The translations under genes and the position numbers were made by a program. Below are positions 6,768 to 13,823 of a stretch of DNA of 64,000 nucleotides, piece after piece. This stretch comes from a virus. The notes under the pieces were generated by a model. That model ran no database searches. It was not told the origin of the DNA and saw only the letters and a program-made list of their open reading frames with translations. The number at the start of each line of letters is the position of its first letter. The first letter of the stretch is position 1. The stretch is taken from IMG/VR virus record IMGVR_UViG_3300031857_000120, positions 1-64,000 of that record; one strand, given 5' to 3'.

Positions 6768-7709
6768 TTACTTGAACTCACACTCCACCATAATTTCAGT
6801 TAGTGCTGCTAGGAGGTTAATTTCCTGATCAGCCACGAACGCACATTGGTATTGATACTTAGCAATAACAAGAACGGCAGCGGGGATAGTACTGGGAGAA
6901 AGGCAACTATAACAGGAGTCATAAACCCTGCGAAGTAGGCTAGAAGCATCGTTGTCCAGGTTGGAGACCACCCATTTGCGGACTTCGGTGAAATTCTTTT
7001 CCTTGAGATGTTTAATGAGGTCATTTACAGAGATGTCAGAGAAAGAAGCAAGAATACCAGAGTCGATTTCTCCTCCTACGGAGTATCTTTGGCATTCGTT
7101 GAGGACTCGTCGCCAGTCGGGGAAATGTTTATTGATAATCTCCGCAAGTACTCTTTGATCGAATCGGACGCCTTCCGCATCCAGGATGTCTTGTAGACGC
7201 TTGAAGAAGAGTCCTGCCAGTGCGGTTTTTTCTTTCCCTTTGATCGAGAAGTCAACAACGGCACATCTGCTATGAAGGGGCTCGATGATCTTGTTCTTGT
7301 AGTTGCAGGTAAAGATGAAACGGCAATTACCAGCAAATTCCTCAATAAACGCCCGTAGGAGGAGTTGTACATCGTTGCCTGTGTTGTCTGCCTCATCAAT
7401 GATAACGACCTTGTGTTTAGCATCTGACGAAAGTGAGACGGTCGAAGCGAAGTTCTTCGCATTGTTTCGGACAGTATCAAGGAATCTACCCTCGTCGGAT
7501 CCATTGATGACATAAACATCTACCCCCAGTTCGTTACAAAGTGCTTTAGCAACAGTGGTCTTGCCGATACCAGGAGGACCTGCAAGAAGCATATTAGGAA
7601 TCTCACCCTTATTCAAAAACTCCCTAAACATAGTCTTGGTAGACTCTGGGAGAATACAATCTTCAATAGTCTTCGGGCGATATTTCTCAACCCAAATAAA
7701 ATCACTCAT
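6768..7709 (-). CDS. 44: Clamp loader ATPase gp44
   Basis: AAA+ ATPase subunit of the clamp loader, which opens and loads the gp45 clamp with gp62. I use the ATG at 7707-7709 (MSDFIWVEKYRPKTIEDC), three bases after the preceding stop, giving 313 residues against 319 in T4; a TTG four codons upstream is not needed. Walker A GPPGIGKT is at residues 44-51, the DEAD box at 105-108, and the SRC arginine-finger motif follows in EPLHSRCAVV. The final VECEFK is encoded in the right copy of the 17-bp repeat, suggesting the present gene end was rebuilt when the HNH cassette inserted. Confidence 0.97.
   Translation of the reverse strand: MSDFIWVEKYRPKTIEDCILPESTKTMFREFLNKGEIPNMLLAGPPGIGKTTVAKALCNELGVDVYVINGSDEGRFLDTVRNNAKNFASTVSLSSDAKHKVVIIDEADNTGNDVQLLLRAFIEEFAGNCRFIFTCNYKNKIIEPLHSRCAVVDFSIKGKEKTALAGLFFKRLQDILDAEGVRFDQRVLAEIINKHFPDWRRVLNECQRYSVGGEIDSGILASFSDISVNDLIKHLKEKNFTEVRKWVVSNLDNDASSLLRRVYDSCYSCLSPSTIPAAVLVIAKYQYQCAFVADQEINLLAALTEIMVECEFK
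6772..6788. repeat. 17-bp direct repeat, right copy (gp44 3' end)
   Basis: Exact copy of 5946-5962, in the same reading frame, encoding the gp44 C-terminus. One of the two copies should be the original gene 44 end. Confidence 0.95.
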
Positions 7710-7711
7710 AA

Positions 7712-7834
7712 TCAAATCCAATCTGGTTTTTTCAATTTAGAGGAGGGAACAATCTCCCACCATTCTTTCCCATCAAAAATATACAACTTATGCGTATCTT
7801 TGTCAAGGAAAACATCACCTTTCTGATAGTTCAT
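7712..7834 (-). CDS. Tiny acidic/aromatic protein (40 aa)
   Basis: A 40-codon gene recovered by hand between the 169-residue gene and gp44. Its ATG (7832-7834) overlaps the upstream stop as ATGA, and its TGA ends two bases before the gp44 ATG, so it fills the gap exactly. The protein contains KLYIFDGKEWWEIVPS, a short hydrophobic beta-hairpin-like stretch, and ends KKPDWI. Function is unknown. The tight coupling on both sides and sensible composition argue that it is real despite its size. Confidence 0.8.
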   Translation of the reverse strand: MNYQKGDVFLDKDTHKLYIFDGKEWWEIVPSSKLKKPDWI

Positions 7835-8340
7835 ACCCATTCAGGTTTACGTTGGGGCATACGCAGATAGTTATCAGCAACCCAAGGTTTAGATGCAATA
7901 TACATCTTGTATGCGTCAAAAGTGGAAATACTAGTATCAAACTTATATTCCTCAGGCATTGCTCGTGCGAAGGGGGTCACACTAGTAATCTTTCCTTTTG
8001 GGAAAAGATAATAAGCATGAGTAAGAGTCCCTTCACAGGAGTGTTGCCTATTATAGCGTAATGTATACTCAGAACACAAGTTCAGTCCCCATTTAATAAG
8101 CCAATACGCATTATCTATTGTTTCTGCTGCCCACTTAGTACATGGATGATTGCGGAATGCTCCTTTTTCAGTTTTATATGCAGTGCCGTCTTCTTTAGGA
8201 AGAATACCATAATCATGATACCAGGGAGAAGCGATGATGCTGAGCATCTGACAGCATTCTAGCGGCATCTTGACGATGTGTTTGTCTGGAAGACAAATAG
8301 CACTTTCGGCAGGGAATGGATTAGTTACAAAGATATTCAT
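7831..8340 (-). CDS. Conserved phage protein of unknown function (169 aa)
   Basis: I recognise this as a family seen in several marine phages but cannot assign a reaction. It begins MNIFVTNPFPAESAICLPDK, then HIVKMPLECCQML, with conserved-looking histidines and cysteines, an FRNHPCTKWA block, and WLIKWGLNLCSEYTLRY. The histidine-rich, tryptophan-rich pattern suggests a globular enzyme or nucleic-acid-binding protein. The ATG lies inside the end of the upstream gene (20-base overlap), and the stop overlaps the 40-codon gene, so the set is translationally linked. Confidence 0.82.
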   Translation of the reverse strand: MNIFVTNPFPAESAICLPDKHIVKMPLECCQMLSIIASPWYHDYGILPKEDGTAYKTEKGAFRNHPCTKWAAETIDNAYWLIKWGLNLCSEYTLRYNRQHSCEGTLTHAYYLFPKGKITSVTPFARAMPEEYKFDTSISTFDAYKMYIASKPWVADNYLRMPQRKPEWV

Positions 8341-8794
8341 CGGAAAGAAACCGCTTTAAGTATTCTACACCCCAGTCTAATGCCTCATGTGAGATGTCGG
8401 TGATGTTTTGTGCCAGAATGTCTTTTGCCTTAACAATTCTATCTTGTCCAAGAGCACGGACACAAGCGGCAGAAACAACCATAAACTCTTCAAGATCATC
8501 ATTGTTTCCTTTTTTGAATCCACTGATATACAGATCTCGAACTTCTCTCATAAGTTGTTCTGTTTGTGATTCAAATTTAATGGTTCCTTCCTTCAAAGGA
8601 ATCTCCATATTCTTCATACAAGACATACTAAACTTCATCGCCTTTCTGGTTTCTTCAATAGACAGGGCATAGTCTTTACCATCTCTAAAGGCATATTGAA
8701 TAATACCATTAGCACACTCCATTACGCGAAGAATAGCAACCTTATCCTTTTCATTATCGGATAGATTGTTAAAGATGGTGTCCCAGTCTTTCAT
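8321..8794 (-). CDS. Helical hypothetical protein (157 aa)
   Basis: Not recognised. The protein looks almost entirely alpha-helical (MKDWDTIFNNLSDNEKDKVA, then TEQLMREVRDLYISGFKKG, then ISHEALDWGVEYLKRFLSDE), with no membrane segment or catalytic motif. It has an ATG start 3 bases inside the end of speD and overlaps the next gene by 20 bases. Its place between speD and gp44 suggests early expression. Confidence 0.8.
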   Translation of the reverse strand: MKDWDTIFNNLSDNEKDKVAILRVMECANGIIQYAFRDGKDYALSIEETRKAMKFSMSCMKNMEIPLKEGTIKFESQTEQLMREVRDLYISGFKKGNNDDLEEFMVVSAACVRALGQDRIVKAKDILAQNITDISHEALDWGVEYLKRFLSDEYLCN

Positions 8795-9126
8795 TCCAAT
8801 GGTCTCACAAATTCATTAGAAACAATGTCTGTAGCATTCATTGACTCATACATGTATGTTACACCAGCACGGGGAACTGTATGGTCTCCACAAGTAAAAA
8901 CATCACAAACTGCAATACCCATCTCTGGCCAAGTATGGATGCTGATATGTGATTCAGCAAGAAGAGCAATAGCAGTTACACCTTGAGGATCAAACTTATG
9001 AGATGAAACATCAAGCAATGTGCTTTTACAAAGTTGTGCTGCTTTTACAAGCACATTGCGAATATGTGACTCATCATCAAGTAGATTCTCAGAACAACCT
9101 TTAAGTGTAAAGAGAATGTGTTTCAT
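8791..9126 (-). CDS. speD: S-adenosylmethionine decarboxylase proenzyme (SpeD)
   Basis: Pyruvoyl-dependent enzyme that makes decarboxylated SAM for spermidine synthesis; an auxiliary metabolic gene of many cyanophages. The 111-residue protein has the proenzyme cleavage site E58-S59 in LLAESHISIHTWPE, where the serine becomes the pyruvoyl group, H64 of the active site, and C79 in FTCGD. Length fits the short prokaryotic class. The start is the ATG at 9124-9126, overlapping the gp45 stop as ATGA. Being co-translated with the sliding clamp suggests early expression and a polyamine role during DNA synthesis or packaging. Confidence 0.95.
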   Translation of the reverse strand: MKHILFTLKGCSENLLDDESHIRNVLVKAAQLCKSTLLDVSSHKFDPQGVTAIALLAESHISIHTWPEMGIAVCDVFTCGDHTVPRAGVTYMYESMNATDIVSNEFVRPLE

Positions 9127-9800
9127 CAACCAAAAGTAGAGTCGGGTTCCAAAGCAATAAAATACGTCAGGTTGTATTTTGTATTTGTAAACTGAGATAG
9201 CAGTTTAGAAGACACTACAACATCGTAGGCACCAGGAATAATCTTGATGTTTTCTACCTTGAAGTTGAAAGTAAACTCTTGATCAGTCTCACCAACCACA
9301 ATGGCGTATTCATTAGAAGTATCGTTCTTCTTATCACGAACAACGAGTTTCACAACACCTGCCTCGCCAATAGCAGAAAGATCAGGCAGTTGATAAACTG
9401 CTGCTGCTTTCACCAGTTTTTCCAAAGAAGCACTGTCCAGTTGGAAGCAAACATCTTGAGAGGGAAGTTGAATATCTTTCTCTGGGGGAGAAATGATAAC
9501 GTTAGGATCTGCAAAGAAATACTTCACACGACGCTTACCTTCTTTGATAGAAAGATAAGAATCCTCTTTGAAGTCAAGGTCAGGGTCCTGGTGAAGACTC
9601 AGACCATTCAGAAACTGGTTGAGATCGTAAATAGCAAAGTCACGGGGAAACTCTTCTGTAATGTCTGCCTCTGCAAGAATATTCTTGGCAACAGAAATAG
9701 TACGAAGACGGTTACCCTCCTTCACAAGGATAGAGTTGTTAATACCAGCAAAATTCTTGAGAATAGTGAGGGTGTTATCAGAAAGTTTCATGTTGTTCAT
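9126..9800 (-). CDS. 45: Sliding clamp gp45
   Basis: DNA polymerase processivity ring and, in T4, the mobile activator of late transcription with gp33 and gp55. Length of 224 residues matches T4 gp45 (228). Recognisable features are the N-terminal KLSDNTLTILKNFAGIN, IYDLNQFLNGLSL and the C-terminal YDVVVSSKLLSQF..YNLTYFIALEPDSTFG. It lies in the cyanophage order DUF3310-like, gp45, speD. A second ATG four codons in (MKLSDNTL) is an alternative start; no strong ribosome site separates them. Confidence 0.96.
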   Translation of the reverse strand: MNNMKLSDNTLTILKNFAGINNSILVKEGNRLRTISVAKNILAEADITEEFPRDFAIYDLNQFLNGLSLHQDPDLDFKEDSYLSIKEGKRRVKYFFADPNVIISPPEKDIQLPSQDVCFQLDSASLEKLVKAAAVYQLPDLSAIGEAGVVKLVVRDKKNDTSNEYAIVVGETDQEFTFNFKVENIKIIPGAYDVVVSSKLLSQFTNTKYNLTYFIALEPDSTFG

Positions 9801-9802
9801 TA

Positions 9803-10234
9803 TCAGCGGAATTCAGTAAGACCATTATTTTGACGGGAGTAGTGTCCGTCGAAGTGAAGCAGAAGCATAGCATAGTGAATGACTTTGAGGAGGTCACGCT
9901 TATTGCGTCCATCTTTATCACCATAGCGGCTCCCATACTTTAGGATGTTTGCCTGACAGAAACCAGGAGCAAGATCTTTTGCAGCCATCAGGTCAATAGT
10001 TTGAATATCTTGGTATTCTTGGTTGTGACCACAATAGTGGCTTCCATAAGTGCTGGTCACATAGTCCTGAATATCTTTCAGGATTTTATCTTCGTTATAT
10101 TTCCAGAGATGATTAGTATTTTCAGGCATAGTAACAGGGATTTTTTCAAGGTTAAGTGTACCACCACTATTATCAGTCATGGTGAATTGATAATCTGAAT
10201 AAGGATACTCGTCCATAATAAAGGGAAGGCGCAT
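9803..10234 (-). CDS. DUF3310-like conserved protein (143 aa)
   Basis: Function unknown. I start it at the ATG at 10232-10234 (MRLPFIMDEY), preceded by GGGAAGG, rather than a TTG five codons earlier. The C-terminal half contains H.QEYQDIQTIDLMAAKDL, FCQANILKYGSRYG and KRDLLKVIHYAMLLLHF. This resembles the DUF3310 pattern of an IKY..RY segment followed by a lysine-rich helix seen in phage proteins near nucleotide metabolism genes. The family link is from motif shape only. It is directly upstream of gp45. Confidence 0.83.
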   Translation of the reverse strand: MRLPFIMDEYPYSDYQFTMTDNSGGTLNLEKIPVTMPENTNHLWKYNEDKILKDIQDYVTSTYGSHYCGHNQEYQDIQTIDLMAAKDLAPGFCQANILKYGSRYGDKDGRNKRDLLKVIHYAMLLLHFDGHYSRQNNGLTEFR

Positions 10235-10254
10235 TTTTACCTTCCCCAATTATA

Positions 10255-11343
10255 TCAGAAAGGTGCTTCTTGGTCAACGGGCATTTGGAAATCAGCATCC
10301 ACCTTATCATACAGTTCAAGGAATGCTTGCTTGGTTTCATCATCAAAGCGGTTCACACACACTTGGATTGCCTTTGCCTTGTCTTGGAAGATGCTGTAAG
10401 CACGGATGATGTGAATCAAACGGCGGGTGCTGATGATTTCCTCAATACCGCCATCATAGAAGGTCTTGCGGATGATGTCTGCCCAGTCCACCAGACGCTT
10501 ACAGAACTGACGGTCTTCCACACCAAGGTCCAGAGCGATGCCTTCCAGGATCTTCTGCTCAATAGCAGGAGCGGGATAGGACTGCTCAAAGGTCACAGGG
10601 AAGCGTTCCAGGAATGCTTCGTTCAGAACATTAGTGCCGATGAAGCGACCATCATCAGAACCCTTACCCTTGGTGTTTGCGGTGGCGATCACATTGAAAC
10701 CAGCGGCAGGTTTGACCCAGCGACCAATCTTCTTAAGGAACACACCCTTACCTTCAAGAATAGATTGGAGACACAGAATCTTGTTGGAAGCAAGGTCAAT
10801 CTCATCCAGCAGGAGAATAGCACCACGCTCAAGTGCCTCAATCACAGGACCATTGTGCCAAGCAGTGTTACCATCCACAAGACGGAAACCACCAATCAAG
10901 TCATCCTCATCGGTCTCAATGGTAATGTTTACACGAATCAACTCACGCTTCAGTTGGGCACAAGCTTGCTCAACAGAGAAAGTTTTACCGTTACCAGAGA
11001 GTCCCGTAATGAAAGTAGGATAGAAAAGACGGGACTCAATAATCTTGCGAATATCACCAAAGTTACCAAACTTGACGAAGGTATCATCTTTTTCAGGGAT
11101 AAGGTTTTGCTCAACAGCAGGAATAGCAGCAGGTGCTTTTACAACCTGCTCAAACTGCTCTCGTGCCTCTTGGATGGTCAGATTCCACTTACCACGACCA
11201 GTCTTATATTGATCAAGTTTTTTCGTAACAGTTTGATAGTTAGCACCATTCATAGCACACCATCCACGAACATCAGCAGCAGTAACGGACTCACCGTAAA
11301 CTGCCTGAAGAGAAGTGATGATGTAGTCAGCGGAAATGGTCAT
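10255..11343 (-). CDS. cobS: MoxR-type AAA+ ATPase (CobS-like)
   Basis: AAA+ ATPase usually labelled CobS in cyanophages. Residues 1-75 form a small helical domain, and the ATPase core has Walker A GLSGNGKT at 114-121, ETDEDDLIGGFRLVDG after it, and Walker B LLLDE at 177-181, with a sensor-like IATANTKGKG. True CobS needs CobT and CobN to insert cobalt; no CobN is present, so I favour a MoxR chaperone-like ATPase acting with the VWA/metallopeptidase encoded just upstream (11605-13746). It is the first gene after the TATAAT at 11369-11374. No good ribosome site is visible before its ATG. Confidence 0.92.
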   Translation of the reverse strand: MTISADYIITSLQAVYGESVTAADVRGWCAMNGANYQTVTKKLDQYKTGRGKWNLTIQEAREQFEQVVKAPAAIPAVEQNLIPEKDDTFVKFGNFGDIRKIIESRLFYPTFITGLSGNGKTFSVEQACAQLKRELIRVNITIETDEDDLIGGFRLVDGNTAWHNGPVIEALERGAILLLDEIDLASNKILCLQSILEGKGVFLKKIGRWVKPAAGFNVIATANTKGKGSDDGRFIGTNVLNEAFLERFPVTFEQSYPAPAIEQKILEGIALDLGVEDRQFCKRLVDWADIIRKTFYDGGIEEIISTRRLIHIIRAYSIFQDKAKAIQVCVNRFDDETKQAFLELYDKVDADFQMPVDQEAPF

Positions 11344-11368
11344 TGAGTGGTTTTGTTTAACTGAAGTT

Positions 11369-11374
11369 ATTATA
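11369..11374 (-). promoter_or_regulatory. TATAAT -10 element of the replication operon
   Basis: TATAAT within GTATATAATAAC on the minus strand, six bases after the T-run of the terminator at 11380-11402 and 26 bases before the MoxR gene. It would drive the operon through gp45, gp44, gp62 and regA. No clear -35. Confidence 0.62.
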
Positions 11375-11379
11375 TACGG

Positions 11380-11402
11380 AAAAGGGGGTCACAAGGACCC
11401 CC
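11380..11402 (-). terminator. Rho-independent terminator after the 48-aa gene
   Basis: Minus strand GGGGGTC, five-base loop, GACCCCC, then TTTT. The 14 bases directly upstream are identical to those upstream of the terminator at 13775-13800. Confidence 0.85.
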
Positions 11403-11415
11403 AGTGGACAGTTTG
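11402..11415 (-). repeat. 14-base element preceding a terminator, copy 1
   Basis: CAAACTGTCCACTG on the minus strand leads straight into the hairpin at 11380-11402. The identical element is at 13800-13813 before another terminator. Confidence 0.85.
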
Positions 11416-11427
11416 GAAATTGGACTA

Positions 11428-11574
11428 TCACTTTCTTCGAAGAGTCTTTTTAGCAGACTTATATGGGACAGGTGGTTTTAATTCTACTGGTTCTGGAGTA
11501 GTTGACTCAATAACTGGTTTGATATCTTCTTTAGAAACATCTGAGTTTGAAAATAAATCGGAAAATCTACTCAT
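11428..11574 (-). CDS. Small basic-tailed protein (48 aa)
   Basis: A 48-codon gene found by hand in an otherwise empty gap between the VWA/metallopeptidase and MoxR genes. It opens MSRFSDLFSNSDVSKEDIKP, has a proline-rich middle (PEPVELKPPVPY), and ends SAKKTLRRK. It follows a late-type octamer at 11599-11606 and is closed by the terminator at 11380, so it has its own small transcription unit. The Pro-rich, Lys/Arg-tailed composition would suit a DNA-associated or virion-associated peptide, but function is unknown. Its ribosome site is weak. Confidence 0.68.
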   Translation of the reverse strand: MSRFSDLFSNSDVSKEDIKPVIESTTPEPVELKPPVPYKSAKKTLRRK

Positions 11575-11598
11575 TAGAGTTATTGGAATTCTTTGAAA

Positions 11599-11606
11599 TA
11601 TTTATC
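11599..11606 (-). promoter_or_regulatory. Late-promoter-like GATAAATA
   Basis: GATAAATA on the minus strand, overlapping the TGA of the VWA/metallopeptidase gene and 25 bases before the 48-codon gene. One mismatch from TATAAATA. Confidence 0.45.
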
Positions 11607-13746
11607 AAGCAACGAGTTCTACAAACTCTCCAAGAATCTTTTTGTTCATCTTCTTGGACTTAAGACTCTTCACAAATGCAGATTTGATTTGAGTCTTGGT
11701 AGCATCTTCGGCAACTTCAAATTCAGCATCTTGTGCGAGAGCATTTGCCGAAAGTCCAAAGTAAGCATTATACCCAGACTTCTTAATAGTAAATGCTTTT
11801 TCTTTCTTCCAAATGCTCATGGTCTTCTCAAAGTCTGGTCCATAATATCCACAATAACGACGGATAAAGGAACCAGCATCACGGGAAGCAAGCACACGAA
11901 TACCAATGAAGTTCATGTCCTTAAACTTATCCCGCAGATTTTGAAGAAGAACATCAGTAAACTCATACCACTCACAATCAAGCGAATAAGTCATACCAGT
12001 CTTACGATCACGCAAGAAGGCATTAGGTCCAATATATGCAGTGCCCATAAAAGGATCATCTTCCCAGCGGCGTTGAACTTCACGGTGATATTTGGGCATT
12101 GCTGCCTCACCATCGGTTAGAACAACACACTGAATCTTTTGAAGTTTGTTCTCTTGTTGGAACTTAGGAAGAATCTGATGAAGAGCGATCAAGGTCTCAT
12201 TAAGAGGAGTACCAGAGAGACTCAAACCATAAGGAATAGTATAGCGAGCATGAGAGTTCCAACGAAACGCAGTAGCAAGACGAAAGATATTCTTCATCTG
12301 CTCTTCCAAAGTTTTAGCATTGGTCTTGCTGGTGAGCATATTCATCAGCGAGAACCATTCACCAACTTGAACCAGTCCATCTTTTTTGGTATAAGCAAGT
12401 TCACGGAGGTTTGCCTTGTTGTCCTCATCATACTTCACCAGAGGATAATCACTGGTAAAGGCATAAACATCAAAGGGGATAGCAACTTTCTTACAGAACC
12501 ACACAAGGTTGAAGAGTTGCTTGACGGTATCCAGCATCACATCACTCATTGAACCAGACCAGTCAAGGATGAACACCAGACCATGATTCTTACCATCAGC
12601 AAGAGTGGTGACTTTCTTAAAGAGATCTTCGTTATATTTGTAGGTATGAAGTTTAGTGCAGTCCAGAACTCCAGTGCGGGCAGTAGAAGCACGAGCATAT
12701 GAATCTGCTGCCTTGCGGCACTCAAACTCTTTGACCAGATAGTTTACTTCTTTCTGGGCAGAACGCTTGAACTCCACGAACTTTTTATCAACTTCACCAA
12801 AGATTTCGTCAGATGTGAACTCCTTATCTTCCAACCAGGAGTTCCAATATTCCCTACACTTATCATGAATTTCAGCATTAGGGACAATAACTTTATCCAA
12901 ATCAAGTTTGGGCAACTCAAGGTAAACATTCTCCTGCCCGTTTTGTTCAACCAAATCTTTGAGTGCTTCTTCAAGTGAATCCATAGTTTTCACTTCTGGT
13001 TCATCAATCTCACCACCAGTAGAGGTAGGTCTCTGCTGCTCCTGTTCGGCAGTTCCACCATAAGAGTCAGTATCACCAGGTTGCTCCTGGTCACTTTCAT
13101 TCTCACCCTCAGGTTGATCGGAGAAGTCAGATGCAGGTTGGTTACCACCAGTTTGCTGAGACTCCAAAGAGTCCATCTGAGTTTTGGTTTCTTCCTGCTG
13201 CTTTGCCTTGCAAAACCTATAAAGTTTCCAAGCAGCAGCAAGAACATCAACAAAAGTTTCAGTCTCTCCAATCAGAGAAACAAGTTCTTTCTCATCATCC
13301 TCAAAAGGAATATCCACAAAGTTGCCGATTTTATAATATAGATTTACCTTATCAGCAAGATTATAAGTAGTAAGATCGTCATCAGCAATCTGAAAGAAGT
13401 CTTGCTCCGCAAGTTCTTCATAACCTTTATAGAAGGTCTTAGAAAGACCAGCATAACGACGCTTCATCAGTTTCTCAATGCGAGCATCCTCAACCACGTT
13501 CACAAACTGGGGAGGAATCTTGTGAGTCTCCAACCAGTTTTCATCTGGAGTGTAGAGAGCATGACCAACCTCGTGACCCACCAGAAGGTCATAGACGGTG
13601 CTGCTTGCCTTTTCCCACATAGGCAGAGTCAGAACACGAGTATGGACGTTAAAACAAGCAGTCTCCACTTTCTTGTGCTCAACCACAAGATCTTCGGTAG
13701 CAAGCAGCTTAGCGAGTTGAGACTTGATTTCGTGGCTGACGGGCAT
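11605..13746 (-). CDS. VWA domain/zinc metallopeptidase protein (CobT-like)
   Basis: Large protein pairing a metallopeptidase-like domain with a von Willebrand A domain. From the ATG at 13744-13746 it is 713 residues. An upstream TTG would read through a terminator and is rejected. The zinc motif is H58-E59-V-G-H62 in LLVGHEVGHALY. A long acidic, Gln-rich linker follows (about 190-260), then the VWA MIDAS motif DWSGSMSD from D395. MoxR ATPases commonly work with VWA partners (CobS-CobT, RavA-ViaA), so I infer it works with the MoxR gene downstream, perhaps remodelling or cleaving a target complex. The target is unknown. A TATAAT at 13768-13773 lies 22 bases upstream. Confidence 0.92.
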   Translation of the reverse strand: MPVSHEIKSQLAKLLATEDLVVEHKKVETACFNVHTRVLTLPMWEKASSTVYDLLVGHEVGHALYTPDENWLETHKIPPQFVNVVEDARIEKLMKRRYAGLSKTFYKGYEELAEQDFFQIADDDLTTYNLADKVNLYYKIGNFVDIPFEDDEKELVSLIGETETFVDVLAAAWKLYRFCKAKQQEETKTQMDSLESQQTGGNQPASDFSDQPEGENESDQEQPGDTDSYGGTAEQEQQRPTSTGGEIDEPEVKTMDSLEEALKDLVEQNGQENVYLELPKLDLDKVIVPNAEIHDKCREYWNSWLEDKEFTSDEIFGEVDKKFVEFKRSAQKEVNYLVKEFECRKAADSYARASTARTGVLDCTKLHTYKYNEDLFKKVTTLADGKNHGLVFILDWSGSMSDVMLDTVKQLFNLVWFCKKVAIPFDVYAFTSDYPLVKYDEDNKANLRELAYTKKDGLVQVGEWFSLMNMLTSKTNAKTLEEQMKNIFRLATAFRWNSHARYTIPYGLSLSGTPLNETLIALHQILPKFQQENKLQKIQCVVLTDGEAAMPKYHREVQRRWEDDPFMGTAYIGPNAFLRDRKTGMTYSLDCEWYEFTDVLLQNLRDKFKDMNFIGIRVLASRDAGSFIRRYCGYYGPDFEKTMSIWKKEKAFTIKKSGYNAYFGLSANALAQDAEFEVAEDATKTQIKSAFVKSLKSKKMNKKILGEFVELVA

Positions 13747-13767
13747 CGGTCTGTTGCGTATGGACCT

Positions 13768-13773
13768 ATTATA
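13768..13773 (-). promoter_or_regulatory. TATAAT -10 element for the VWA/metallopeptidase gene
   Basis: TATAAT in TTGTATAATAGG on the minus strand, directly after the T-run of the terminator at 13775-13800. Same layout as at 3338 and 11369. Confidence 0.62.
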
Positions 13774-13774
13774 C

Positions 13775-13800
13775 AAAAAAAGGAGGTCCGAAGACCTCCC
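13775..13800 (-). terminator. UUCG-loop rho-independent terminator
   Basis: Minus strand GGAGGTC, TTCG loop, GACCTCC, then seven T. It ends the unit of the two prohead-like genes at 13824-15230. Confidence 0.93.
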
Positions 13801-13813
13801 AGTGGACAGTTTG
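13800..13813 (-). repeat. 14-base element preceding a terminator, copy 2
   Basis: CAAACTGTCCACTG, identical to 11402-11415, lies inside the gap between the 196-residue gene stop and its terminator. Confidence 0.85.
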
Positions 13814-13823
13814 AAAAGTGTCC

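Noticed and set aside
7710-7721. TTG start four codons before gp44 MSDFIWVEKY
   Set aside because: It overlaps the stop of the 40-codon gene, and the ATG at 7709 matches the usual gp44 beginning.
10270-11346. Long open frame on the plus strand opposite the MoxR gene
   Set aside because: It mirrors the minus-strand gene codon for codon, has no recognisable domain, and no gene in the window is on the plus strand.
10255-13746. A cobalamin-synthesis operon
   Set aside because: No CobN and no other B12 gene is present; the partner has a metallopeptidase motif.
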